NCBI GenBank assembly: GCA_022925895.1
Contig: JAKSYS010000328.1
Span: 1 to 64,000, forward strand
DNA length: 64,000 nt
Source of the DNA: Fragilaria crotonensis
Lineage: Eukaryota > Bacillariophyta > Fragilariophyceae > Fragilariales > Fragilariaceae
Reading direction: 5' to 3'
The position numbers and the translations under genes were made by a program. Below, in pieces: positions 21,191 through 32,120 of this stretch. Within the stretch, counting starts at the first letter, position 1, and every line of letters starts with the position of its first letter. The notes under the pieces are model-generated. The model saw nothing but the letters and a program-made list of their open reading frames with translations, searched no databases and was not told the origin of the DNA.

Positions 21191-22591
21191 ATGGCCGCAC
21201 AATCGTTCAACACAAATGGCGTTGAGCATCCTCGCCCAGGAGAAAAGGAACGGAATCTTACGCTTAATGCTCGCAAATTTGTGGCCATCTCCAATTCGAC
21301 CGACAATGCGTCCAACGACGTATTCCGCTCGCTTGACCTACCCAAGAATCAAGAGCCATCTAAATTATTGGAGAAACATTCTTGGATTCAAACGAATTCC
21401 GGAACATTTTCAATTATATTTCTGCTACACATTGTCTTCATTTACCAAACGAAGCGACGAAAAACGAAGAAGCATTGTTTGGTGAGTTACCGTCAGCTCA
21501 TTCAACGAAAAGAATACTACAAAGGTATACTCGCGATACTGTCGCACCCTCCACCAGAAGAGAACATCGACATGCGATGGAATGCTCCCATTGATTTTGG
21601 AACTATATCCGATGGAGACCACTGGATCCACCGAATCCAGGCGTTGCTATATCCGTTTTCACAAGGGCGCTGGAGTGGACTCCCGCTGCTACTCTACATC
21701 TCCCATTTGCTGTGGACCTGTCGATCTCTGGAGCCTTTATTTCATTCTTCGTGTCACTTTGCACGCTCGATCCTAGCGCTGGCCATTCTCGCCATGGCCT
21801 TGGAACTCCTTGGCATGCACCACCTTCTCGAGCGGACATCCCACCTCCTTGGCACCGAATCTCACAGCAGCGTTGACCTCGGGTCGATTCAATCCGACTC
21901 GAGTCTTAGCCCTTTAGTTCGGGCACGCAGCATCATTCAACACCACACTATGGGAACCTGCACTGCGCTATCGTATGCAATTCTGTTTCTTCATTGGTCG
22001 ACCTTTCCAAATGTAGCCATTCCGGTGCTGCCCCTCCTCTCAATCCCCTGGTATCCCTGGATCTCGTATCTGCTATGCTGTTCCATTCTTGGAATCTTGT
22101 CCTGGCGTCATCATGCGGCCACAAGTTGGCTGGCGGGTACCGTGGCGGGATTCCTGTGGGTGTCTGGCTTTCATTTTTTGGGTGAACTATACTGGAGCAT
22201 TTGGTGGTTAGGGTGGGTGGCAATTGCGTCATTGTTGTCTCTCAAGGCACAGCATTTGCCAACCCTGCCCGGGCTGTACGTGTCGTGGGATGCGCATGGG
22301 ATCATCCGAGTTGATGGTGTGCCCGTAATTAGGTCGTTATTTCGCCATGATTTGTCATCACAAGATTATGCACCAGAACCGCGCCGTCACGAAGGAAGCC
22401 ATCCGAGTGAGGTGGACGACAATAGTGACTTTAGCGAGGAATCGGAGGATGATGATGATCGCGCAATCAGTGACCTTGAAAATCCCCTAATTCATGGACG
22501 AGTGCCGCTGCTGAGTTTGGATTCCGACGACGAACAGGCACAGGTTAAACAGGACCATGGACTGACAAGACGGGGCGGAAGACTGCCGTAA
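21191..22591 (+). CDS. Multi-pass membrane protein, possibly rhomboid-like
   Basis: 466 aa, single exon, starting with ATG. A soluble N-terminus is followed by at least six hydrophobic segments between residues about 72 and 355 and a cytosolic acidic tail (SEESEDDDDRAISDLE). The order of features (GRWSGLPLLLYISHLLW, a short TM with CTALSYAILFL, and a final HHAATSWLAGTVAGFLW) recalls rhomboid-superfamily proteins, in which a late helix carries H/AxxAGxxxG. A clear GxSG serine motif is missing, so a pseudoprotease of the derlin/UBAC2 sort is more likely than an active one. This family call is tentative. Confidence 0.6.
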   Translation: MAAQSFNTNGVEHPRPGEKERNLTLNARKFVAISNSTDNASNDVFRSLDLPKNQEPSKLLEKHSWIQTNSGTFSIIFLLHIVFIYQTKRRKTKKHCLVSYRQLIQRKEYYKGILAILSHPPPEENIDMRWNAPIDFGTISDGDHWIHRIQALLYPFSQGRWSGLPLLLYISHLLWTCRSLEPLFHSSCHFARSILALAILAMALELLGMHHLLERTSHLLGTESHSSVDLGSIQSDSSLSPLVRARSIIQHHTMGTCTALSYAILFLHWSTFPNVAIPVLPLLSIPWYPWISYLLCCSILGILSWRHHAATSWLAGTVAGFLWVSGFHFLGELYWSIWWLGWVAIASLLSLKAQHLPTLPGLYVSWDAHGIIRVDGVPVIRSLFRHDLSSQDYAPEPRRHEGSHPSEVDDNSDFSEESEDDDDRAISDLENPLIHGRVPLLSLDSDDEQAQVKQDHGLTRRGGRLP

Positions 22592-22651
22592 TCTTTGCAA
22601 ATGACAGACGTCATATACAACGCATGTCAAAGTAAATAGACGCACTAGTTT

Positions 22652-23897
22652 CTAGTCCTCCGTCAATGCTTTTCTGAGTTTCTCTTGCATTTCGGGTCCG
22701 AAGCCGATCCATTCCAAGTACCCCTCGACAGATCCATAATCCTCGCGGATGGCCTCCAAGGTGTCGCGCATGACTTGTGGTGGCGCTCCAAGGAAAGTTT
22801 TGGGGTCGAGGTTACGCTGGGAAAGTGCACCTACCATGGCCTTGTGATCGTTCATCTCGGCATAGACATTGGCGGAGAGGGTGTAATCCTGGACAATTTC
22901 TTCATCGGGGACACCTAAAAAGCTCAAAATGATGGCAGTAATCATACCAGTGCGATCTTTTCCAGCTGTGCAGTGAAAACAACTGGGTGACGAGAGCGAT
23001 CGGAACAAAGGTCCAAAACGTATTTGATTCCAGGGCGCCAAATCGCAGGAGGAGCTCGTTGAGCATGGGCAAACCGCCATCATTAATCTTGTCCAAGAAT
23101 GGCGACTTGACTGAATCGCGAACTCGTCGGCTGACGAGAGCTCCAGGCGACTTGAGGACTGTTCGAGCAATGTCACGCTTGCGAACCTTAGAAAGCGTTC
23201 CCCGAACGTACTTGAATTCGTTCATCAAGGACACGAAATGGCGCTCCTTGCGACCAGCGGGGCCGAGTTGGTTTGCTGGGATACCATCGTCCGGGCAAAG
23301 CTCACAATCCTCGTCTTCCACGTCGTCGTCTTCCTCCATGATATTGCTACGAGAGAGGAGTAGTCTACGTTTGAGGACCGGAGATGCGCCAGCTTCTAGT
23401 TCGATCAAACAACCATCGCGGTTGCGCCCTCTCTCCAACCAGACAAGATTCGTAAAGTCACCAAAGATCTCGAATCTCTGCAACTTTTCATCATCTTTGA
23501 GTTCCGTGGGGGATCGAAGATCAATGATGGTGTTGATGTTCTTATCGTCAAGTAGAAATTGAATATCCTTGTCGGATGCTTCGGACAAGCGCCCCATTCG
23601 ATACAGGCGATTCGCTTTGATGGGTGAGCCTGGAGGTGATGACAGGTCGCGTGCATTCTTTATGCAGTCGAAGCCAATGTTTCGTTCGTCGCAAATTTGT
23701 CGGGTTCGACCGAAAAACTCCTTCTCTTCAGGCGTTATCTCAATGTCTTCGATTTCATCAAGATTCAAATCTTTGGGGATGAGATTGCAGCCAACGATGG
23801 ATTGTCGAGGGCTGTGATACGGATTAGCAGAGAAGGCAACAACCGCTGTGGGAAGAAAGAGTAGAAGCATCGGCAGCTTTGGTTCCCTCGTCGGCAT
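22652..23897 (-). CDS. Plastid-type tyrosine/dual-specificity phosphatase (two apparent frameshifts)
   Basis: The ATG at 23897 starts a signal peptide ending VVAFSANP, an ASAFAP-type plastid motif. The middle has LYRMGRLSEASDKDIQFLL and NINTIIDLRSPTELKDD, the N-terminal elements of the Y_phosphatase3-type family. The catalytic P-loop HCTAGKDRTG (Cys nucleophile and Arg) follows, then ILSFLGVPDEEIVQDY. The open frame is broken twice, near 23022-23025 (AAA) and 22976-22979 (TTTT); adding one base at each place restores YVLDLCSDRSRHPVVF and joins it to the P-loop, giving about 415 aa. The substrate is unknown. An acidic insertion (MEEDDDVEDEDCELC) lies between the two halves. Confidence 0.75.
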
Positions 23898-24351
23898 GGT
23901 ATTCAGATCGCAGGTGGGATGCTTGAGAGGCCAGGAAGGAGGAAGGAGGAAGGAGGAAGGAGGCAGCGGCAATTGCTGAAAGGGATAGTGCAATGTCGGA
24001 TGATCGAATTTATGAAGCACGCACTTCTTCAAACACGCCAGTTGGGACGTTGGGACGTGCCAGTAGGAAGCGCGGTGTTCAGATCATGGGACAAATCTGA
24101 ATACTCCTCAAAGACTTTATAACACTTGTTCAGGCACTCTACATCGTGAATCATCATACGTAGGTAATCTCTGAGGAGCTTGGAATTGACTACATCACGC
24201 AACTTCGAAAGGAAACCAGGATGTTCACGATTCGGTTGATCTGGTACTGTGCACTGTAACCTTCCGTACTGTCTGGCGGAGGCAGGATGGCGGCAGGATC
24301 CACCTTTTTACCCGATTTCATGCGACCCATTTCTTCGTTTTGACAACGGCG
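23898..24351. promoter_or_regulatory. Divergent intergenic region with GGAAGGA repeat
   Basis: 454 bp between the divergent phosphatase and SEC14-like genes. A purine-rich tandem repeat of the 7-mer GGAAGGA occupies about 23930-23962, some 30 bp upstream of the phosphatase ATG. No other feature seen. Confidence 0.45.
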
Positions 24352-25188
24352 ATGAAATCCATCGGCAGAACCGAGCTCGTCGAACTGGTTCGGCAACGAA
24401 TCGCTGATGATTCGTTTTGGGACAACGAGATTCAATTGGAGCAAGATAGGCCCGAGGCTAAGCGCATCTGTGTTTCTATGCTTGAGGATGAAGCCCAGCT
24501 CGACAGACTCTTGATTGCGCGAAAGAATGATGCCCAAGCAACTGTTGATCTACTGTTTGAGCAAGTGAGATTCCGAGCACGATACAGACCGTCGGAAATC
24601 CATCCAGCAACGATTCCCAATGCATTGCCCTCGGGGGCATGGAGATTGTGTGGACACTGTAAGGAAGGATGTGTAATCTCAAACTACAAGTTAGAGCATT
24701 GGAACCCAGATCTGTATGGAGATGCTGGCCAAATAGACGAGGCTGTCAAAGAATACACACGTTACGTCTGTTATATGATTGAACTGATGATCGCATCCAT
24801 GAAACCAGGCTATGACAGGTTTGCTGTCATCTTCGATCTTAACGGTTTCGCCTTTTCTATGATCACGAAGAACAACGTTCGACGCATGATCAAGACGCTG
24901 ATTTATGTAGCCCAAGCTCAGTATCCTGAGCGGTTGCAGAAAGTTTTCCTTGTGAACGCTCCCTACGGCTTTGAGACGGCGTGGTCGCTAATCCGGCCAC
25001 TCTTGGACCAGAAAACGGCGTCCAAGATTCGATTCGTTTCGACTGATGACCTCGTCAATGATATCGACAGCGCTGTGTTGAGCAAGACGTATGGAGGTCT
25101 CCATGAAGAGTATCCAGTACCATCTGAAAGCATTGACAAGGAAGCATTGAAGTATTATTTCGGTGTCGAATTGCTTTCTCCTCCATAG
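24352..25188 (+). CDS. SEC14/CRAL-TRIO-like lipid-binding protein
   Basis: 278 aa from the ATG at 24352. The N-terminal helices contain LLIARKNDAQATVDLLFEQV, a CRAL-TRIO-N-type helix bundle. The lipid-binding domain covers about residues 95-262, with FAVIFDLNGFAFSM, MIKTLIYVAQAQYPERLQKV and VFLVNAPYGFETAWSLIRPL followed by TASKIRFV. These are the floor strand and gating-helix elements of the Sec14 fold. Such proteins exchange phosphoinositides and phosphatidylcholine between membranes. No GOLD domain or signal peptide. The C-terminus ends shortly after the domain. Confidence 0.85.
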   Translation: MKSIGRTELVELVRQRIADDSFWDNEIQLEQDRPEAKRICVSMLEDEAQLDRLLIARKNDAQATVDLLFEQVRFRARYRPSEIHPATIPNALPSGAWRLCGHCKEGCVISNYKLEHWNPDLYGDAGQIDEAVKEYTRYVCYMIELMIASMKPGYDRFAVIFDLNGFAFSMITKNNVRRMIKTLIYVAQAQYPERLQKVFLVNAPYGFETAWSLIRPLLDQKTASKIRFVSTDDLVNDIDSAVLSKTYGGLHEEYPVPSESIDKEALKYYFGVELLSPP

Positions 25189-25370
25189 CTGCAAACTCGG
25201 TTAGACCGAACTGGGCTTTGCAATACGACAATTGCACGCCACAACCCGTACCTAGAACCCCAACAAATTCAAAGCGTACATTCGAAGACACAATGAATAA
25301 CATCCACAAAGAGGATCGACAAGTCGATGCCTCTGGGTCTGGCATATTAGGAATATCTCTCACAGTACTA

Positions 25371-26522
25371 CTACGCCATGGACCACGCCTCCGCTGCATC
25401 GTCTGTTTCTTGATCGCAATGTTTGAGATCCGCCTGCCTTCGATCGACCAATCGTGGCATAGGTTCTTCCACTCTCCATGGTTCTTCTCCTAGTTGCAGA
25501 CCACTGCCATTAGTTCCCTTAATGGTCATCGAATCTATTTCATTCCAATGTATAGCCGAACGAGAAAAGTCACTATGCGTGTGATACACGCGGTCGGCGC
25601 GTAATATGGTGTACCAATCGCTCCACAGTTGCATTGCTTCATCACTCGATGCATCATGAGGAGTGGTCATGTTCTCCGGTCCGTCAGCACTGCCCCAATC
25701 GAGCCCTTCCAACGCGGAATGTCGGACTTTATGCCAACCTGGATTTTTCCACCCGTATGCCTCAAAGAACGTGTACCATCGAACGTAATTGGTAACAAGG
25801 AACGTATCCTTCGGTAGCGTTTTGGCCAGCGCAAGCAACGTCCCGTCATCAAGCCCCGCCCGTTCATCCGACTCATCGTCCGGCTTTCGCAAGTGAACCA
25901 CAGTCGATGGTCTAGTCTTGTACGGTAATGCATTGATCAGTCTTTGAGTGGGTCGATAGTGCTTATCCCAGAGCCCAAGTGGCGTTAACGACCAACGGGG
26001 GTATGTGTTCCCTCTGATGTAAAGGATAGGTTTCTCAGATGCCAGCCGTGACTGCAGTCGACACTCATTCGGGGGTGACATAAAATTGACTAGCCTGATC
26101 GAGTCTGGTTGGCGTCCTTTAGGGTCAATCTCGGCGCATTCCTTGGAATGTCGCACAGTAACAAAGGCCTCATGAAACACTTTCCAGGAAGGTGAGACGC
26201 AAACGGTACGATTGAACTCCGCTCCCAACATGTGCGCCGCCAATAAACCGCTCAGAATGTTTCCCATGCCCTGACCGCCTATTGTGTTGAAAACAATGAA
26301 TTTGGTAACTGAGTCTGGAGCTGGGTCGACCGCGTCTCGCATTTGTTGTAAGAACGAGTGCTCCGTCAGATATGCGTCTAGCAGATATTCTGTGCGACGA
26401 ACAAAGAATTGAAGGTAAAAAACCACGATGACAACGGCAAGTACTCGTTGCCATGGTGTTGGTAGGAAGCCAAGGGAGCTCCGTAGTCTCGCAGTGAAGG
26501 GCTTCAGTCTTCGCATTGTCAT
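25371..26522 (-). CDS. Type II membrane glycosyltransferase-like protein, copy A
   Basis: 383 aa, ATG at 26522. A short basic cytosolic tail, one transmembrane helix (about 27-42, VLAVVIVVFYLQFF) and a lumenal domain give the topology of a Golgi enzyme. The domain starts FIVFNTIGGQGMGNILSGLL, a nucleotide-sugar-loop type motif seen in fucosyltransferase folds, and ends with LWSDWYTILRADRVYHTHSD and FSRSAIHWNEID, a pattern found near the donor site of NodZ/xyloglucan-fucosyltransferase-like enzymes. The assignment to a fucosyltransferase-like family is tentative. A closely related copy lies at 30900-32120 on the same strand. Confidence 0.65.
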   Translation of the reverse strand: MTMRRLKPFTARLRSSLGFLPTPWQRVLAVVIVVFYLQFFVRRTEYLLDAYLTEHSFLQQMRDAVDPAPDSVTKFIVFNTIGGQGMGNILSGLLAAHMLGAEFNRTVCVSPSWKVFHEAFVTVRHSKECAEIDPKGRQPDSIRLVNFMSPPNECRLQSRLASEKPILYIRGNTYPRWSLTPLGLWDKHYRPTQRLINALPYKTRPSTVVHLRKPDDESDERAGLDDGTLLALAKTLPKDTFLVTNYVRWYTFFEAYGWKNPGWHKVRHSALEGLDWGSADGPENMTTPHDASSDEAMQLWSDWYTILRADRVYHTHSDFSRSAIHWNEIDSMTIKGTNGSGLQLGEEPWRVEEPMPRLVDRRQADLKHCDQETDDAAEAWSMA

Positions 26523-26963
26523 GTTATCACGGACTACGCGTCTGAGCAGGGCATCATTCGCGAACCCAGGAGGCGATCCAACTCCGTCACAAGAGGACCT
26601 TGCTCCGGAGGTCCTATCGTTCGATACACTGTTTTTTACCAGTACTAGTACCTGGTACTTCTATGACATGGCTTGTTTCATTACAGTAATGTGTAGTACA
26701 GCCCGCCGGTTATTTCCGTTGGCAGGGAATCAGCCGCGACCGCCCGCTTCGCGCGCTTTTTCTGCGGCTGGTTTTTGATGACGATTGGAATGCCCTCCGA
26801 ACTCCGAAGGCTCGCAGAATTTCATTCAGATGTGAACCTAATGGGGTGTTTTCTTCTGCCAAACATACAGAGGAACGTCGACTGCATGGCAGTTTGCACC
26901 ATCGTACCAGGTACAAGTACTAGTAGCCTAAGTCCAATCGCTTGCATTCAGAGGACATTCAGA
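26523..26963. other. Spacer upstream of copy A
   Basis: 441 bp, no gene. GTAC words at 26640-26660 and 26905-26925. Its right end carries the left target duplication CATTCAGA (26956-26963) of the hAT element. Confidence 0.5.
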
Positions 26964-29658
26964 CAAGGGTGGCAACGCTAGGTTTAACTCAACTAGGTTT
27001 TACTAGGTTTGAACCTAAAACCTAGATTTCATTTTTGACGAATAATTTAGGTTTTTGGTTTAACTCGAGGGTTTAGGGTTACGGGTTACGACTTACTTGA
27101 AGACTTCTGGCAAGTTACGGCGAGCGAGGTAGTGACCATGAGGATCGGCGAGGAAGGTAAAAGAGCGAGGATCAATTAAAGAATGCAAGATTAAGAGAAT
27201 AGATCAGTGAGCTCCTCATTCTCATTTGTTTTCTGATTTCAAAGAACTTTGCTTGCTGAATAGCAGCACTACGACCACTTTCCGAGTGTCGTCAACTGGC
27301 AGGTCGCAGGTCATGGATGAAGATGATGATGCATACGTTGTCAATGTTGATGCCGCTGTCAATAATGAACTGTCAGCCAACATGAACTTGAAGAGGCCGT
27401 CCAGAGGAGGCCGTGCTGCAGTCATGTCTTTTTGGCAGTACTTTACAGACGAAACAGAGCCACACAAGTTGAAGAGCGCTGTTTGCAAGCACTGTCGCAC
27501 CAAATTTAACCATCACAAGAAAAGCGAACAGGCAATGCAGCATCTCAATGCATGCCATGCATTTCGTAAGGAAATGAATGGTATCGAGATGGATGATCGT
27601 CCCGAATGGTACATCACATCAAAGATGAAAAACAAGCGAGCAAAGTTGTCAAGAACATTGGACAACTATGAAACAACAAGTCCTACTGTGGCATCGACTT
27701 CGTCAAAGGCGGTATCATCTATGACTCAGACTTCATCAATTAAGGACCATCTTTTGCCAAAAATCAATGCCCTTACAAAGGAAAGATTTGAGCAGGCAAT
27801 ATCCATGCACTACTATGTCACTGGCGCATCCTTCAAGCGAATCGAGGAGCCAAACCTAGCAGCTGCCATGAAGATGCTTCGTCCAGATGCGGTGCTTCCC
27901 AACAGGAAGAAGCTTGCTGGCCCATTACTTGACAAGGCATTTGCAGTGTTGAAGACAAAGGTCAACAAACACCTTGAACACGCTGGGACTGTTGTTTGTC
28001 TCACAACTGATGGATGGTCAAACGTGAAGAACGAGCCAATTGTTAACTACATGGCCACGTCGCCATCATCAACCTTGTTTCTCGAGTCTGTATCCACCGG
28101 AGAACAGAGTCATAATGCAGAATGGATTGCATCTGACATTCAACGTGTGATGGCATCGTATCCAACAACAACCTTTGCTGGTGCCGTCACAGATAATACA
28201 TCCACCAACAAGAATGCATGGGAACTGCTCTTGATAAAGCATCCATCCGCCTACTTCCAAGGTTGTGCATCTCACGGACTCAATTTGTTTGTCAAGGACA
28301 TATTTGGTGCAACAAAGACTAAGAAAATGAGGGATGCCGAGCCATCCTACCCAGTCGGCTACCCATTTGAAGATCTCCTTGAGTTTATTTCAGTATGCAA
28401 AGATATCGTCAAACTGTTCCACAACAGTCACGCTCTGAAGGCACAACTGTACATTGAACAGAAGAAGGCTGGCGTTAGAGGGTTGGTTCGTCCAGCTCCA
28501 ACACGTTGGGGCACGATCAAAGGATGTTGTGAAACACTTCTGATGTCGGAGAGGGTTTTGCATGCGATCGTAACTGCACGAGATTTCATTAAGGGCACGG
28601 CAGCACAGAAAGTGGAGCGCATACGCATCAAGGGCATCATCACAAGCGACAATTTTGTTGCACAGCTGGAGAAGTCTCTCGCAATTCTCATACCTATCGA
28701 TGCCCTGATTGTTAAATACCAGTCAGACTCCGTCCCAGTCTCCGAAGTTTGGCCTGACTTCAATGCTCTCCCAGACCAGTTTTCAAAGCTGCACTTCGAT
28801 GGTCACGCAAGCATCAACGAGGTCGACTACCTGATCAAATTGTCATAAAGTCGCTATCACTTCATGTATGGCAAGGCACATGGGCTTGCATTCTTGCTAG
28901 ATCCTCGGTTCATCGGGGAAGGCCTGAACACCACGCGTCGTGGAGAATTGGAGAATATTCTGATTGACACGCCAGTGGATGACAAGACTCCTGTTGATGA
29001 TGAAAGGAGAGAAGTGCTTTATCTTCAGTATACGGAATACACAATTTCAGCGATGAAAGAGAAGGTAGGGAACAGCTTCCGATTCAAGATGTTGGTTAAG
29101 GGTCGTAAGACCCCATTGCAATACTGGCAGTCAGACGGTGCAGCATGGCCGGATCTTCAAAGGATTTGTATAAAGCTTTTTACGTTGGCCACATCATCTG
29201 CAGCATCCGAGAGAAATTTTTCGACGATGGGCTTTGTGCACACAAAGTTGAGGAACTCCTTGGCCCCCAAGACAGTGGAGAAGCTGGTCTACATCAAGTC
29301 CAACCATGCTGCATTTTCGGATTGCATTTATGAGGAGTCGGAGGCTGACAGCAGCGTATATTACTCATCAGCAGAAGAGGAGGATGAAGCCAACGAAGTG
29401 GTTGTGCTGGGTCAGGTATAATGTTAAATTAGCATGTACTATGTACTCGGAGTACCATGTACGTAGTACTTGCTTGTTACAACTATGTCTACTTCCGGCG
29501 TAGATGCTGTATCTTCAGTGCACGTTTACATCATAGTACAGTACACGAAGTACGGTGCCCGGTACGTTAGGTTTGGAATTTAGGTTTAACTAGGTTTAAC
29601 TAGGTTTAAACCTAAACCTTAAATTGAAAATATCAAAATTAGGTTTTTGCCACCCTTG
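26964..29658 (+). mobile_element. hAT transposon, complete with ends and 8 bp target duplication
   Basis: The 2,695 bp element starts CAAGGGTGGCAA at 26964 and ends with its reverse complement at 29658. Both sides carry the same 8 bp, CATTCAGA (26956-26963 and 29659-29666), the hAT target-site length. Both subterminal regions hold many copies of CTAGGTTTAA (about 26975-27075 and 29570-29650), typical transposase binding repeats. One transposase gene fills the middle. The right non-coding part contains a GTAC island (29435-29565). Confidence 0.95.
27313..29421 (+). pseudogene. hAT transposase with BED finger, one in-frame stop
   Basis: About 702 codons from the ATG at 27313. A BED zinc finger is visible: FWQYF, then Cys58, Cys61, His77 and Cys81. 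The catalytic core follows with LTTDGWSNVKNEPIVNYMA, GAVTDNTSTNKNAW, FQGCASHGLNLFVKDIF and LVRPAPTRWGTIKGC. The C-terminal hAT dimerisation region is intact (TSSAASERNFSTMGFVHTKL, LRNSLAPKTVEKLVYIK). A single TAA (28846-28848, codon 512) interrupts the frame between DYLIKLS and SRYHFMYGKAHGL; the frame is the same on both sides. A CAA-to-TAA change would explain it. The copy is therefore either recently inactivated or a sequencing variant. Confidence 0.88.
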
Positions 29659-29666
29659 CATTCAGA

Positions 29667-30899
29667 GGATGTGTACAACTACTCTCTAGCGACACGATGA
29701 GATTTATTAACCCCATTTGGCTTAATGTCCGTTGGACTCCAGACTTGACCTGTCTCCTTGGAACACTGAGGGTTGCATGGTTTAAATAGGCAATTGCTCG
29801 ATGATGTTCTGAGTTAGTGCTGGTTATCCCATGATGCACTTGATTGAAGCAGCAGAAGTCAAGGAATGATTTGTAGAAGTTAGTCTCCGTCCTGAATTTC
29901 ATCATAAAAAATTATCATGCCATGCAATTAACGGCTATGCCATGGCAATGGAGCCAAGTCTCCTTCTACAATAACCTTCCTTCACCTAAGGGCCTGCGGG
30001 CCGCGTTTGGAAATAGCTAGGTACTCAAATTGGACAGGAGGATAAACTTGTTTCCAAATCTTGGTGCTGGGTCTGTATTTTGACACAGCACAACAATTTT
30101 GATGATGGTCAAGTCCATCATCCTGTCGCTCAATTTTGCAAGGTCCCTGAAGAAGGACTGGTCAAATCCTTGTTCAATATTATCCCCATGTCAATGTGGA
30201 AAATGACAAGAATGTGCTGCCAACTCAGGAAGTTGTTAGCATTTATTTGGAACAACTTTTTAAGAGCACATTTTTCATTACATGTTAGAGTCGCATACAG
30301 AATTGTCAATCTAAAATTAAGAAGCCTTTCCCAAACACAACTTTTCCGTCACTTTTTCCAATCTGGGTATCGGGATTTTCCACATCATCATAGTGATCTG
30401 AATCAAAACCCTTTCCTTTTCCAACAACCTCTGGTGTCCTTGCAGTCTTCGGAGATTCCACAGTGCTGACATCAGAAGGTGTGATTTGTTTGCTTGAAAT
30501 TTGATGCCCATGTAAACCCTTTATGCATAAAAGTTATGGAGCTAGTTAATTAAACTTGTTTATTCATTCACAATTTGTGTATGTTCTAAAATCATTGTTT
30601 TGATATTGCCAATAAACCAACTTATCATCAATTGATCTCTCATTCATTAACTGCAAGAGCACAAGGATGACAGCACTTGTCGGTGGTTTCAACACCATGC
30701 AGATTGATCGTTCACGATGATCTTGGAATAGAAGAGTGTCACCGTCATGTAAATTCATGGCCATTCACATCACCTCATCGTCGTTGATCAAATGTCGTCG
30801 CTATCTCCCCTGTAAGGACTTCAGCTAAAAGGACTCTGTTGTGTACCAAACTCGTTTCGGCCCAGGGCTTCGATATTAGATTCAAAAACGCCGGCAACA
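29667..30899. other. Gene-free, CpG-poor spacer
   Basis: 1.2 kb between the hAT element and copy B. Only short unrecognised open frames. The stretch CATAAAAGTTATGGAGCTAG at about 30525 resembles TATAAAAGTTATGAGACTAG at about 53046, hinting at remnants of a shared repeat. Confidence 0.45.
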
Positions 30900-32120
30900 C
30901 TACCCCAGCCCTGTATCATTATTCGGCATCTGATGTTCAACTGGGTTCCTATCATCTGCTCCGTACTCGTCATCGTCCAAAGGCATGATTTCAACCATAT
31001 CATCCTCATGTTTGTCGCAATTCATCAGATCTGCCTGTCTTCGATCGACCAATCGTGGCATAGGTTCTTCCACTCTCCATGGTTCTTCTCCTAGTTGCAG
31101 AACACTGTTATAAACTCCTTTAATGGTCTTCGAATCTATTTCATTCCAATGGATAGCCGAACGAGAGAAGTCACTATGCGTGTGATACACGTTGTCGGCA
31201 CGCAATATGGTGTACCAATCGCTCCACAGTTGCATTGCATCGCCGCTCATTACATCATGCGTAGTGTTCACATTCTCTGCTCTGTCGGCACTGTCCCACT
31301 CGACGTCTTCCAACGCGGAATGCCGGACCTTATGCCAACCGGGATTCTTCCACCCGTATGCCTCAAAGAACGTATACCATCGAACGTTATTGGTAACTAG
31401 GAATGTATCCTTCGGTAGTGTCTTGGCCAGCGCTAGCAACGTCTCGTCATCCAGCCCCGCGCGTTCATCAAACTCGTTGTCCGGCCGTCGCAAGTGAACC
31501 ACAGTCGATGGTCTCGCCTTGTACGGTAACGCATTGATCAGTCTTTGAGTGGGTCGATAGTGCTTGTCCCAGAGCCCAAGTGGCGTTAACGACCAACGGG
31601 GGTATGTGTTTCCTCTGATGTACATCACAGGTTTGGCTGACGCGAGACGTGATTGAAGTCGGCACTCATTCGGCGGAGGCACGAAGTTGAGAAGAACAAT
31701 CGAATCTTGGGGTTTCCCCACGGGATCGATTTCTGCGCATTCCTTGGAATGTCGCACAGTGCGAAAGGCGTTATGAAAGTCTGTCCAGTCAGCCGACACA
31801 CAAACAGTGCGATTGAACTCCGCTCCCAACATGTGCGCCGCCAACAGACCGTGGAGAATGTTTCCCATGCCCTGACCGCCTATTGTGTTGAAAACCAGGA
31901 ACCGAGATCTCACTTCTGGAGATGGGCCGACCGAATCCCGCAACTGTTGCAAGAAGGTGTGGTGCTGTAGATAGGAGTCCAATAAGCGTTCCGTGCGATA
32001 GATAAAGAACTGAAAATAGATGCCCACGACGAAAATGGCTAGTACCTGCTGTGATTGGGTCAGAAGGAAGTCAAGGGGACTCCTAAGTCTCATAGCCGAG
32101 GGCTTCCTCCGCGGCTTCAT
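30900..32120 (-). CDS. Type II membrane glycosyltransferase-like protein, copy B
   Basis: 406 aa, ATG at 32120. It is a clear paralogue of the gene at 25371-26522. They share FNTIGGQGMGNIL, GLLAAHMLGAEFNRTVCVS, TYPRWSLTPLGLWDKHYRPT, YVRWYTFFEAYGWKNPGWHK (NNVRWY here) and HTHSDFSRSAIHWNEID, with more substitutions in the stem region and N-terminus. The transmembrane helix is at about 28-43 (VLAIFVVGIYFQFFI). Copy B has a longer acidic C-terminus after VDRRQADLMNCDK. Both copies are uninterrupted, so both may be functional; the fucosyltransferase-like assignment is tentative as for copy A. Confidence 0.65.
   Translation of the reverse strand: MKPRRKPSAMRLRSPLDFLLTQSQQVLAIFVVGIYFQFFIYRTERLLDSYLQHHTFLQQLRDSVGPSPEVRSRFLVFNTIGGQGMGNILHGLLAAHMLGAEFNRTVCVSADWTDFHNAFRTVRHSKECAEIDPVGKPQDSIVLLNFVPPPNECRLQSRLASAKPVMYIRGNTYPRWSLTPLGLWDKHYRPTQRLINALPYKARPSTVVHLRRPDNEFDERAGLDDETLLALAKTLPKDTFLVTNNVRWYTFFEAYGWKNPGWHKVRHSALEDVEWDSADRAENVNTTHDVMSGDAMQLWSDWYTILRADNVYHTHSDFSRSAIHWNEIDSKTIKGVYNSVLQLGEEPWRVEEPMPRLVDRRQADLMNCDKHEDDMVEIMPLDDDEYGADDRNPVEHQMPNNDTGLG

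Noticed and set aside
21191-22591. Active rhomboid protease
   Set aside because: No GxSG serine motif or matching catalytic His could be located, so only a rhomboid-like fold is suggested.
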